Of a DNA stretch of 64,000 nt, positions 41,308-49,907 are shown piece after piece. The position numbers were made by a program, and so were the translations under genes. Numbering within the stretch: position 1 is the first letter of the stretch; each line of letters opens with the position of its first letter. Source of the DNA: CAYUIS01 sp964444825 (GTDB lineage: Bacteria > Chloroflexota > Anaerolineae > B4-G1); the NCBI GenBank assembly GCA_964444825.1, contig CAYUIS010000001.1, forward strand, positions 1-64,000, read 5' to 3'. The notes under the pieces are model-generated. The model did no database searches. It was not told the origin of the DNA and saw only the letters and a list, made by a program, of their open reading frames with translations.

Positions 41308-42765
41308 CTAGGGAGCCTCCTGCCGTGACTGGATGCCGGCCAGACGCTTGGCCAGTGCTTTTTTGGCTTCCAGGTCGCCCAGGCGGCGGATCATGATCAC
41401 CTGCGCCTCGGGTGAGCCTGCACCGTGCATAGACTCGGTGCGGTAGCTCACGGCCGCTGTGCCGAGGGTGAGGTTCTCGATCAGGCGGAGAATGCGCATC
41501 CGGTCGGCGGTGGGAATCTCGGCCACCCCGCGCAGGTATTTTTCCACCAGGGGGCCAATCTCTGGATGGTTCAGGTCCCTCTCCGAGGGCATGGTGACCA
41601 TCAGCCCACCGGCCAGGTCCTCGGCCAGTCGCGCGATCTCGTAGGGGAAGCGGGTCACGTTCTGTTTGCACACGTTGGCCAGGAGGAGGTCTACCAGATA
41701 GGTGCCTGAAGGGGTAGCCTTTCCGGCGACGGAGCAGCCCATACCGCAGGCGTAGATCGTCTCATTCAGGTGCATCATCTCGCCTAGTTTCCGCTTGACG
41801 TGCGAGGCGTGGGCCACGCCAGCATATTCGGCGGCAGTGGCCGCGGCCCCGATCAACACGTCGCCCACGCCGACCTTGCAGCCTCCGTAGCTCTGCCGGT
41901 GGTAGCCAGCAAAACGCTCTACCAGAACGCGGGAGAACTGCCATTCCCCATCCATAAAGACCTGCTCGTCGGGCACAAAGACATCGTCAAAGACAACCAG
42001 CGCTTCGTGCCCGCCGAACGTGGCGTTGCCCACGTCCATTGAGCTGCCCTCCAGTTTCCGCGTATCGCTGGACTGGCGGCCCAGGATATGGACGATGCCC
42101 TCGGCATCGCTCGGAATGGCGAACGCCACAGCATAATCTGCGTCTTCAGCGCGCATGGACAGCGTCGGCATAACGATGATCTCGTGGGAGAAGACAGCAC
42201 CGGTCTGGTGGGCCTTGGCCCCGCGCACCACGATACCATCGGAGCGGCGCTCCACCACGTGGACGAACATATCGGGATCGGTCTGCTGGCTGGGACGCAG
42301 GCTCCGGTCCCCTTTCACGTCGGTCATCGCGCCGGTGCAGACCAGGTCGTGCCGCTGGACGTGGCGAACATAGTCCAGAAAACGACGGTGATACCCAGTG
42401 CCGAGTGCTTGATCCATCTCGAAAGTCGTGCTCTCTAGCGCGTTGAGCGCGTCCCATCCGACACAGCGCTGGAAGCAGGCACCCGTTTCCTGGCCCAAGA
42501 GACGTAGTGCCTTGACCTTGTTCAACAGGTCCTGGGTGCTGCGGTGCAGGCTGGTGAAGCAGTTGACCTGATGGCAGTCCAGGCCCTGGCGTACGAACAG
42601 TTCGGTATAGCGTGAGTCGTGGGCCAGCTCGTAGGTTTTGGCCAGCGCGTTGAGCGATGGGCGGAGGATGGGGTGTTCGAGAACACTCTCGATCTTGTCG
42701 CCGAGGAGATACACCTGGTGATCGAGTCCGCGCAGGCTGTGGACAAAATCTTGGGCTGTCTTCAT
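41308..42765 (-). CDS. abfD: 4-hydroxybutyryl-CoA dehydratase/vinylacetyl-CoA isomerase
   Basis: The 485-residue protein matches the clostridial AbfD along its whole length. It keeps the four iron-sulfur ligands: Cys97 and Cys101 in CFQRC, His289 in AGYHRQSYGG, and Cys296. AbfD uses FAD and a 4Fe-4S cluster to turn 4-hydroxybutyryl-CoA into crotonyl-CoA. It works in 4-aminobutyrate fermentation and in the 3-hydroxypropionate/4-hydroxybutyrate cycle. Here the nearby FadN and thiolase could carry crotonyl-CoA to acetyl-CoA. The ATG at 42765 has GGGAG upstream; a longer start at 42825 is less likely. Confidence 0.92.
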   Translation of the reverse strand: MKTAQDFVHSLRGLDHQVYLLGDKIESVLEHPILRPSLNALAKTYELAHDSRYTELFVRQGLDCHQVNCFTSLHRSTQDLLNKVKALRLLGQETGACFQRCVGWDALNALESTTFEMDQALGTGYHRRFLDYVRHVQRHDLVCTGAMTDVKGDRSLRPSQQTDPDMFVHVVERRSDGIVVRGAKAHQTGAVFSHEIIVMPTLSMRAEDADYAVAFAIPSDAEGIVHILGRQSSDTRKLEGSSMDVGNATFGGHEALVVFDDVFVPDEQVFMDGEWQFSRVLVERFAGYHRQSYGGCKVGVGDVLIGAAATAAEYAGVAHASHVKRKLGEMMHLNETIYACGMGCSVAGKATPSGTYLVDLLLANVCKQNVTRFPYEIARLAEDLAGGLMVTMPSERDLNHPEIGPLVEKYLRGVAEIPTADRMRILRLIENLTLGTAAVSYRTESMHGAGSPEAQVIMIRRLGDLEAKKALAKRLAGIQSRQEAP

Positions 42766-42887
42766 ATTCAGCGCTCCCTGTCTGGCATGTTGTGAGTGAC
42801 TGAAATTGCTTCCGCTTGTGTTCACGTCGAGTCAAGTGGCCAGGTCATCATAGGCAGTCGGGCTAGAGTTGAGCCGACAAAAGTTGC

Positions 42888-45200
42888 CTAACCCGCGTCG
42901 TTTGTTCTAGTGGGGCTAGGTGTCTGCCGGTTATTCGGCTTGGGCGGACGGGGCTGCACGGGCAGCACGACGTGGAACTCGCAGCCGGGACACTTTTCCT
43001 CGCTACAGCCTTCGCTTTCTGCCCAGATGCGGCCACCGTGGGCCAATACGATTCCACGGGCGACGGTCAGTCCCAGTCCAGGCCCGGCCCCCTTGAATTT
43101 GGTCTTGCCTGTGCTGTGCAACAACACATCGCCCACGCGATAGAACTTTTCAAAGATGCGCTCCAGGTCCTCGGGATCGATGCCAATGCCAGTATCGGCT
43201 ACAATGATCTCGACTGCCTGATCCTGGGGTAGCGTCCACTCCAGCATACGGCCTATGATTCGGATTTCCCCACCATCTGGTGTATACTTGATGGCGTTCT
43301 GAATGAGGTGAGAGAAGACCTGCTTCAGTCGCTTGCTGTCGGCGGTGATCGGCGGCAGGTCTTCTATTCCCTCTATCTTGATGGTCAGGTCCCGCTCCTC
43401 CAGTGGCATCGCCCAATTCCGCACGGCGCCATCGATGATCGTGGACACCGGTTCCCGCAACAGGTGCAGGTGCATCGTCTCGGTATCCAACTGCGCGACA
43501 TCGAACATCGTGTTCACGATTTCTTCCAGGCGTTCGGCGGCCTTTTTGAGGCCCTGGGTCATCGTCCAGCCCTCTCGGGGGGTCAGTGTGTCTTCCTGGA
43601 TCATATCGTTCAGTAGATCCGAGTAGCCACGGACCTGCGTCAGTGGTGTCCGCAGCTCGTGGGATGCAATGTCAATAAAGTCGGACTTGGCCCGGCTCAT
43701 CTCGGCCAACTCCCGATTGGCCATCGCCAGGTTCTCATTCAGGCGCTCAATCTCGACGTGTTGAGCTTTCAGGTCATCAAAGAGCCGGGCGTTCTGCAAT
43801 GCCACCGCCGTCTGGTCGGCCAACGTGCTGAGCAACATTAGGTCTTCGTGATGATAGCGATCGCCGGAACGTTTGGGGCCCAAAGCTAGCAGGCCGATCC
43901 ACTCATCCTTGGCATAGATAGGCAAATAGACGTCTACATCCAAGTTGTTGAACCAGTCTCGCTCCTCTTGCGCCATCCCTTGGAAGCGGGGATGCAGGTC
44001 CATGTCGTATTGAGACAGGGGAGCGTGTTCTCGACGTAGATAGTCGGCCACGGGGCTATCGAATGGCAGGGGGAACAGAACCGGCCCTTGCTTGTCTCCC
44101 TCGCCCATCCTTCTCAGCTCGAATTGGCCGTTCTCTTCCTGTGCCTCTTTTTCTTCACGGCGGACGACGAACAGGGCGCTGTGCCGAACCCTTACTGTCT
44201 CCCCGATGATGTTTGTCACGGTTGCCGCTAGATGCTCTAATTCCAGGATATGGCTGATGCTCGCGCTATACTCGCGCAGGGTGTTGCTCGGATCACGGGC
44301 GGCCCCGGCGATCAATCGATTCATCACTCGTTCGATCAGGCGTACAAGGGGGTCAAACAGGATCGCCGTGACCAGAGCTAGGGCTATCCCGAGCACCAAC
44401 GGGTTGTAGCCCGGAATCGTTTGGAACAGATAATGAGCCACCAGGAAAAACCCGGTGTAGAGAGCGACCATCAGGAGCGTGCTCACCAGGTAGGCCACGA
44501 TCCTTCTAACGGCATAGCGTATATCGAACAGGCGGTGGATCAACACGGCGTAGGCGGCACCCGTTGTGCCAACCAGGTAGAGCCCCCTGCTCAATGGTTC
44601 AAGTCTGGCGTCGGGAAAGACAAAGAGCAACACAGCGCCGGCGATGGTGAGGATCGATGCCAGGAGCCAGTAAACGATCCGGTTCCTGTGCATTGGTTGG
44701 TGCATGCGAAAGTAAGTGATCACCGTCAGGACTAGCGCCCCTCCCATAAAGAGTCCCCATCCCAGGAGGAGCAGGCTGAAGGCAGGGTCCTGACCGGGAA
44801 AGAGCCTTCTCTCGCTGGCAAGCAACGGTTCAGGTAAAGGAACTAGGCCGTTTTCGACACCAATCAGGCCGGCTATCCAGACCACACCTAATCCCCACCA
44901 GCCCCAGCCTGCTCCCTTGAGGAGCAAAAAGAACCGGCTGAGGTGGAGGAAAAGCAAGGCAAGAACGAGTGCCCCGTAGAGCAAGACCTGCCTTGAGACG
45001 GCTGGGGTGAGAAAGGGGGGCCATTCCAGGGATGAAAGCCCCCGCACCAACTCCAGCAGACATAGGACGACGCTGTAGGCAACCAGCAGTTGCACGGTTC
45101 GTTCCCGGAAACCGCGCCTCTTTAACACTACGCCGATCACCAGGAGGCACAGTACGACTCCTGCAATAGATAGGAGAGTTGCTAGATCGATGCTGATCAT
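42888..45200 (-). CDS. Large sensor histidine kinase with GAF domain
   Basis: The 770-residue protein has an N-terminal block of about eight membrane segments (1-300), a GAF domain (about 330-480), a short coiled coil (IERLNENLAMANRELAEMSRAK), HisKA with SHELRTPLTQVRGYSDLL, and HATPase boxes NAIKYTPDGG, DTGIGIDP and GAGPGLGLTVA. It senses through the membrane or GAF part; the signal is unknown. No response regulator is beside it, so it is an orphan. Its start overlaps the stop of the O-antigen ligase-like gene. Confidence 0.9.
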   Translation of the reverse strand: MISIDLATLLSIAGVVLCLLVIGVVLKRRGFRERTVQLLVAYSVVLCLLELVRGLSSLEWPPFLTPAVSRQVLLYGALVLALLFLHLSRFFLLLKGAGWGWWGLGVVWIAGLIGVENGLVPLPEPLLASERRLFPGQDPAFSLLLLGWGLFMGGALVLTVITYFRMHQPMHRNRIVYWLLASILTIAGAVLLFVFPDARLEPLSRGLYLVGTTGAAYAVLIHRLFDIRYAVRRIVAYLVSTLLMVALYTGFFLVAHYLFQTIPGYNPLVLGIALALVTAILFDPLVRLIERVMNRLIAGAARDPSNTLREYSASISHILELEHLAATVTNIIGETVRVRHSALFVVRREEKEAQEENGQFELRRMGEGDKQGPVLFPLPFDSPVADYLRREHAPLSQYDMDLHPRFQGMAQEERDWFNNLDVDVYLPIYAKDEWIGLLALGPKRSGDRYHHEDLMLLSTLADQTAVALQNARLFDDLKAQHVEIERLNENLAMANRELAEMSRAKSDFIDIASHELRTPLTQVRGYSDLLNDMIQEDTLTPREGWTMTQGLKKAAERLEEIVNTMFDVAQLDTETMHLHLLREPVSTIIDGAVRNWAMPLEERDLTIKIEGIEDLPPITADSKRLKQVFSHLIQNAIKYTPDGGEIRIIGRMLEWTLPQDQAVEIIVADTGIGIDPEDLERIFEKFYRVGDVLLHSTGKTKFKGAGPGLGLTVARGIVLAHGGRIWAESEGCSEEKCPGCEFHVVLPVQPRPPKPNNRQTPSPTRTNDAG

Positions 45201-46741
45201 ATGTCCACCTTTATCTGTGTCGTTGTCCCGTCATTTGCTTGTTGCCTGATCAACTCTGTCGCTGCTGTCGCCAACCCAGCCACCAACCAGAAGAGGGTGA
45301 CCGAATGGTGGAAATCAAGGTTAAAGAAATAGTGATCCGCGAGACCTCCCACCAGTGCCCCCAACAGTCCTGCGTGCAGTCCCCAAAACAGAGGCTCCAG
45401 CTGTGTCCCCGGTGTCACCAGAGCGCGGGTGCGCCAGAAGCGAACAAGAAGAACGCCTATCACAACGAGAAAACTGGTCAGGCCCACCAGCCCCATCTGT
45501 TCGGCGATGAGGAGATAGACGTTGGCTACACCAATGTAGGTGTCGATGTCTGGGGAGCCCGCGAATCCGACGCCTAGCCAGGGGTAGCGTCCGATCAATA
45601 TGAGCGCGTCCTTGTACTCACCCATACGCATCTGGGTTGCCAGGTCTTCGAAGAGAAAGCCCTCAATAAAGTGTGTGACCAGACTCTGGGTCTGGGGTAG
45701 GAAGAAGACGAGCGCCACCGCAATGAGCAGGAGCAGCCACAGTCTGCGGTAGCGCACGGTGGCCAGAGCCGCCAGTGCGACCCCCGCGCCCACGAGCGAA
45801 CCCCGGCTGATCGTCAATCCCAGGCAGAGCGCCATAGTGCCCAACATCGGTATCAGGTAACGACGGCGCACGAGGGGGCGGGATACAAACAACTGGGGTA
45901 CGCCGATGCCCAGCGTAAGGTTGAGCAGACTGCCCAGCACGTTGGGATCCACCGACGTGGAGGTGGCCCGCATGGGCAGTTCGGGGTCTTCGCGGATGTA
46001 ACGCAGTACGCCTGGTCCGGCAGGGTAGCCCAGCCGGCCCAGGGCGGAGAGCGCGCGTATAACCAGGTCGTCGGAGATGTAATCTGCGACGACGTAAAGG
46101 ATGACGCCCAGCATAGCTGCGCCGAACGCACACAGCAGTAGCGTCCGTACGATACATTGCAGGCGCTCCCCGTCGCGCACCGTGTTGACGACGAGGAAGA
46201 AAAGCGCCACGCTGAGGAGTATCTCCCCAAAGTGACGCAACACGTAGGATGTCAGCGGGGCGTGGGCAAGCCCAAAGACAAAGGCGCCCACGGCGAGCAG
46301 CATGAACAAGCCGACAGGCAGCCCCAGCGGCGTGCTGATGAACGTCTGTTGAAGGCCGGTGGCGACCTGCAATGCCCAGACAAAGAACAAACCTCCCAGG
46401 GCGGCATCCAGCAGGGTGGGTGTAAAGCCGATGCTGAAGGGGAATGAGGCAAAGGGGAGCAGGCACACGACGCCGATGACGGCCCAATAGGCGACCTCAA
46501 TGTCGCGCAGCATCCACAAACCGAGGAACAAACCGATCACCCCTGCGCTGGCGATAATGATTCCGAACTCTGCGAGCAGGTAGCCACCACCGACGGCCAG
46601 CGCTGCGCACAACACCAGCGTCGCCAATGCAGAAAGCCAGCGGTGACGAGAGGTGAATATCCGATAGAGCAAGTCTTGAGAGGACATATTGGTCTCAGGA
46701 TTCAAATTCAGTGTACGACCTAATCGTTGTTTTCTGCGCAC
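45197..46741 (-). CDS. O-antigen ligase/polymerase-like membrane protein
   Basis: The 514-residue protein has about ten membrane segments and the Wzy_C-type loop GRYPWLGVGFAGSPD followed by NVYLLIAEQMGLVGL, typical of O-antigen ligase and polymerase proteins. It likely moves or joins polysaccharide at the outer face of the membrane. The GTG at 46741 has GGAG at the right distance; an ATG at 46687 is a second option. It is in a run of envelope genes with the DUF2723 gene upstream. Confidence 0.8.
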   Translation of the reverse strand: MRRKQRLGRTLNLNPETNMSSQDLLYRIFTSRHRWLSALATLVLCAALAVGGGYLLAEFGIIIASAGVIGLFLGLWMLRDIEVAYWAVIGVVCLLPFASFPFSIGFTPTLLDAALGGLFFVWALQVATGLQQTFISTPLGLPVGLFMLLAVGAFVFGLAHAPLTSYVLRHFGEILLSVALFFLVVNTVRDGERLQCIVRTLLLCAFGAAMLGVILYVVADYISDDLVIRALSALGRLGYPAGPGVLRYIREDPELPMRATSTSVDPNVLGSLLNLTLGIGVPQLFVSRPLVRRRYLIPMLGTMALCLGLTISRGSLVGAGVALAALATVRYRRLWLLLLIAVALVFFLPQTQSLVTHFIEGFLFEDLATQMRMGEYKDALILIGRYPWLGVGFAGSPDIDTYIGVANVYLLIAEQMGLVGLTSFLVVIGVLLVRFWRTRALVTPGTQLEPLFWGLHAGLLGALVGGLADHYFFNLDFHHSVTLFWLVAGLATAATELIRQQANDGTTTQIKVDI

Positions 46742-46768
46742 GATGCTCCACGTTCTAGGCCTGACGGT

Positions 46769-49756
46769 TCAGGGTACGTTCCAGGTGCCCAAGGGCGTTT
46801 CGCCAAACCTCCGGTCCATAGATGGCAGTGGGGCCATCCGAAATCGCTCGTATGCCACCATTGTGACTTGAACGCTGTCGCCGGAGAACCCCTCCGGGAT
46901 CTCGAGCAGGTGTCGATCTACCACGCGACTGCCCCGAATCCACTTGAGGGTGGGAACCGCTCCCAGACCTGGCTGGCAGTCGTGGGTGTCCAACCAGCGC
47001 CCGTCGCCGTCTGCCAGCCGCACGCTGGTCGCATCGTCGCTGGTCAGCGGGCGCAGCGCCACCAGCGTCACATCCAATGCCATCGTCTCGCCTGGGCCAA
47101 CCGGTTGGGTTTGAGCGCCGATCACCGCCAGCTCATCACCCAGGGGGACGAACCGCGTCCCGTTCCTCGGGGTGGGCAACCGAACCTCCTTCAAGGGCCA
47201 GCCCCATGGACCACTCGTTGGTATCGTCCCTCCCTGGGGGTCGGTGAGGGACAGTCGTAGTGATCCGATGGCGCGTGAACCAGCTTGGGGATCGGGCAGC
47301 GGGAGGTCCACGGCGATGGTCTGGTAGGCTGTGGGTGGTATGGCGGGGAGCGACGCCGTGGCTTGTGCACCGTCGCCCGTTCGCACCCGTGCTTCCAGAA
47401 CCGCCTGGGCTGAGCCCTGCCAATGTAGATAGACCCGCAGGATCTCTGGCGCGCTGCGGTCATAGTCCACACCCACCAGCGTTGGACCGTTCTTGAAGGG
47501 AATGGTTTGACGATTCCGTGTGAACGGTCTTGTGCGAAGCGGCACGAGCTCGACCTCCGCCAGTGTGATAGAGGTCGATGTCTTTTCGGCGTCCAGTGGA
47601 AGGGTCTCAAAACCCGAGTCCGTCACGATGTAGGCTCCCAGTGTCATCTGGTATCGACCCGGCGATAGGGCGGGATAGAGGGGCATTACCAGCCGCTCGA
47701 AGCGTATCTCGTCGGCGGCAACATCTACGGACAGCGCCCGGTCCGCCTGGGCGTGGAGTTGGCCTTTTTCATCCACCAGCCGCAGCGTAAACGATGGTGG
47801 GATGGTCAGCGGTTTTGTCGGCTGCCAGGCCAAGACAAGCTCTGTCGTCTGACCCGGGTAGAGTCGATCCTCTTGAAGGGCGTAGCCGATCAGCCGCACC
47901 TGGCCGCCAAAACCCCTCCCGACTGGCACAAGAGGGGCGGCTGGCTCTGCCAATGGCCGGGGCCGGATAAGAAAACCCGACTCCCACGGTTCAGTGGTGT
48001 AGCGGTCAAACTCGTACGCGTGTGTGAGAAGGACCGGTCGTTCTGGGTCAGCATTTTGCACTCGCTCTAACCAGACGTCCCGGTAGTCCTCCCCGGCCAC
48101 AGGCCAGACATATTGCAGTTCGACGTCTGGTCTCTGTCCCTCGACCTCTCGTAGATACCGCAGTGGCATAACCCACCGCCAGTCGGCCAGGAGGAGCGCC
48201 CCGGACGGGGCTGTGTTCAGCAGCGGCTCGACCGTGTCCCGGGCAGTGCGGTCCTGGGACAATTCGATGAAACTGGGGGCGTGGGACCAGCCGTTGAGGA
48301 GCCCTACCACCAGGATCAGCGAGCACAGGAGTGTGGCGGCGCGGGAGTGCTGGAGGAGGGCCGGTAGAAGGCCAACAGCGGCAGCGACCGGCAGGTAGGC
48401 CGGCATCAAATACTCGACCGTCTGAGGGGCGCGGTAGGTAACGGTGACAAAGGTGTGTACCGTCAGGCTGCCCGCCAGCATCACAAACAGCCGCCAATCT
48501 CGCCAGGCCAGACCGATGAGGCCCAGGAGGGCTGCCACGATGAGGCCAATGTTGAACTGGAACAGGAACAACGTCGGCACCAGAGCCAGGCGGTGCGGTA
48601 GATCGGCGGGATTGGCAAAGGCGAACATGTCGCCCGCGAACCCGCGTGCCAAAAAGTGGTGCAGAAAACCCGATAGCGTGTCGAGGCCCTCAGGGGCCAG
48701 CGGGGCATCCATCGCCCCCCGGATAGGCAGGTAGGCCAGGGGGAGCAAGAAGGCACAGACGCCGGCCGCCAGGGGCCGCCACCAGCGACGGGGCTGCGTG
48801 ATCAGGCCGGGGTTGACGAGGAGACCGTAGATCACAAAGAAAAGGCCGACAAAGGCCAGCGGCGGATAGTGTCCGCCGCCCAGGCCCAGCCCGACGCTCA
48901 AAAGGATCAGGGCGCGATCCGCTTCACGCTGGTCGGCGGCCGTGGCCAGGCGAGAGAGGGCGTAGAGGGCCAGGGCAGCGAGGAAAACGGCCAGCGTGCG
49001 GACGTTGGCGATCGTTGCCTGGGCCCAAAAGGTGGTAGCCGCGCCAAGCGTCAACGCCGCTGCCAGCCCACTCCCTATTGTCGCCACAGGAGAGGCGCCC
49101 AGCCGTCGAGCCCATACGCGGGTTGCGCGCGCCATCAGCACCAGTGTCCCCGCTGCCAAAAGACCGCTCAACAGATTCAGCCGGTAGGCTGGCGTTCCCC
49201 AGGGGATCAGCCGGATGAACAGGTGACCTATCAATGTGTAGAGAGGATAGCCAGGTGGGTGGGCCACGCCCAGGAGCGCGGCCGCCAACTGGAACTCTCC
49301 CGCATCGGCAGGTAGGACGTCGGGGGCCGCCGTCACGAGGTAGGCGAGCGAAAAGACGACGAACGTCACGCCATCTACCAGTCCTTCCGCCCATTTTGGA
49401 AGCATAGATCTCTCACCGTGCGCCAGCACATAGGTCAAGGCGGTCAAGGTGGCTGCGCTGGCTGCGACGAGGGAATCCCGCCGGGGCCAGAGGACATAGA
49501 CCAGCAGTATCAGGAAGGGCCAGTGATGGACGATGAATGGTGGGTGACGGGTGTCCGAAGGGTTTGAATGCCGAGTTAGGCGGCGGCCCAGGGCGAAACC
49601 ACCAACCGCCGCCAGCAGCCCGCCCCCCAAAACGACAGATCCCGGCCAGGGCCGCTCGGTGGCCTCCAGTGCGACGCGGGCCAGAAACAGCCCGGCGACA
49701 GCGCCCGGAACACCGCGCAACCAGGCGGACCCGACTTGCGCCAATGCGGTTCTCAT
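46769..49756 (-). CDS. DUF2723-family membrane protein, probable glycosyltransferase
   Basis: The 995-residue protein has a hydrophobic first half with about 12 membrane segments and a large soluble C-terminal half (about 500-995) rich in beta strands. The segment APDVLPADAGEFQLAAALLG with VAHPPGYPLYTLIGHLF is the DUF2723 signature, a family related to GT-C protein O-mannosyltransferases (TMEM260 type). It probably transfers sugar from a lipid carrier outside the membrane. The acceptor is unknown. It stands before the O-antigen ligase-like gene (27-bp gap). Confidence 0.82.
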   Translation of the reverse strand: MRTALAQVGSAWLRGVPGAVAGLFLARVALEATERPWPGSVVLGGGLLAAVGGFALGRRLTRHSNPSDTRHPPFIVHHWPFLILLVYVLWPRRDSLVAASAATLTALTYVLAHGERSMLPKWAEGLVDGVTFVVFSLAYLVTAAPDVLPADAGEFQLAAALLGVAHPPGYPLYTLIGHLFIRLIPWGTPAYRLNLLSGLLAAGTLVLMARATRVWARRLGASPVATIGSGLAAALTLGAATTFWAQATIANVRTLAVFLAALALYALSRLATAADQREADRALILLSVGLGLGGGHYPPLAFVGLFFVIYGLLVNPGLITQPRRWWRPLAAGVCAFLLPLAYLPIRGAMDAPLAPEGLDTLSGFLHHFLARGFAGDMFAFANPADLPHRLALVPTLFLFQFNIGLIVAALLGLIGLAWRDWRLFVMLAGSLTVHTFVTVTYRAPQTVEYLMPAYLPVAAAVGLLPALLQHSRAATLLCSLILVVGLLNGWSHAPSFIELSQDRTARDTVEPLLNTAPSGALLLADWRWVMPLRYLREVEGQRPDVELQYVWPVAGEDYRDVWLERVQNADPERPVLLTHAYEFDRYTTEPWESGFLIRPRPLAEPAAPLVPVGRGFGGQVRLIGYALQEDRLYPGQTTELVLAWQPTKPLTIPPSFTLRLVDEKGQLHAQADRALSVDVAADEIRFERLVMPLYPALSPGRYQMTLGAYIVTDSGFETLPLDAEKTSTSITLAEVELVPLRTRPFTRNRQTIPFKNGPTLVGVDYDRSAPEILRVYLHWQGSAQAVLEARVRTGDGAQATASLPAIPPTAYQTIAVDLPLPDPQAGSRAIGSLRLSLTDPQGGTIPTSGPWGWPLKEVRLPTPRNGTRFVPLGDELAVIGAQTQPVGPGETMALDVTLVALRPLTSDDATSVRLADGDGRWLDTHDCQPGLGAVPTLKWIRGSRVVDRHLLEIPEGFSGDSVQVTMVAYERFRMAPLPSMDRRFGETPLGTWNVP

Positions 49757-49808
49757 CTGGCGAGATTATACCATCCTGGGAGAGGGCGGCAAGGCTGTGG
49801 GAGCCGGC

Positions 49809-49838
49809 TTTGTTCCTCGCGTGGGCGTATGCTATAAT
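49809..49838 (+). promoter_or_regulatory. Promoter of the GH127 gene
   Basis: A perfect TATAAT at 49833-49838, with TTTGTT or TTGTTC at 49809-49815 as -35 (spacer 17-18 bp). It lies between the divergent DUF2723 gene and the glycosidase. Confidence 0.65.
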
Positions 49839-49907
49839 AGGGTTGAGTTTTGTGATCCCTCATTGCTCGAACCTGGTTGCTGCAATAGGTCTGGAAGGAG
49901 TGTCATC

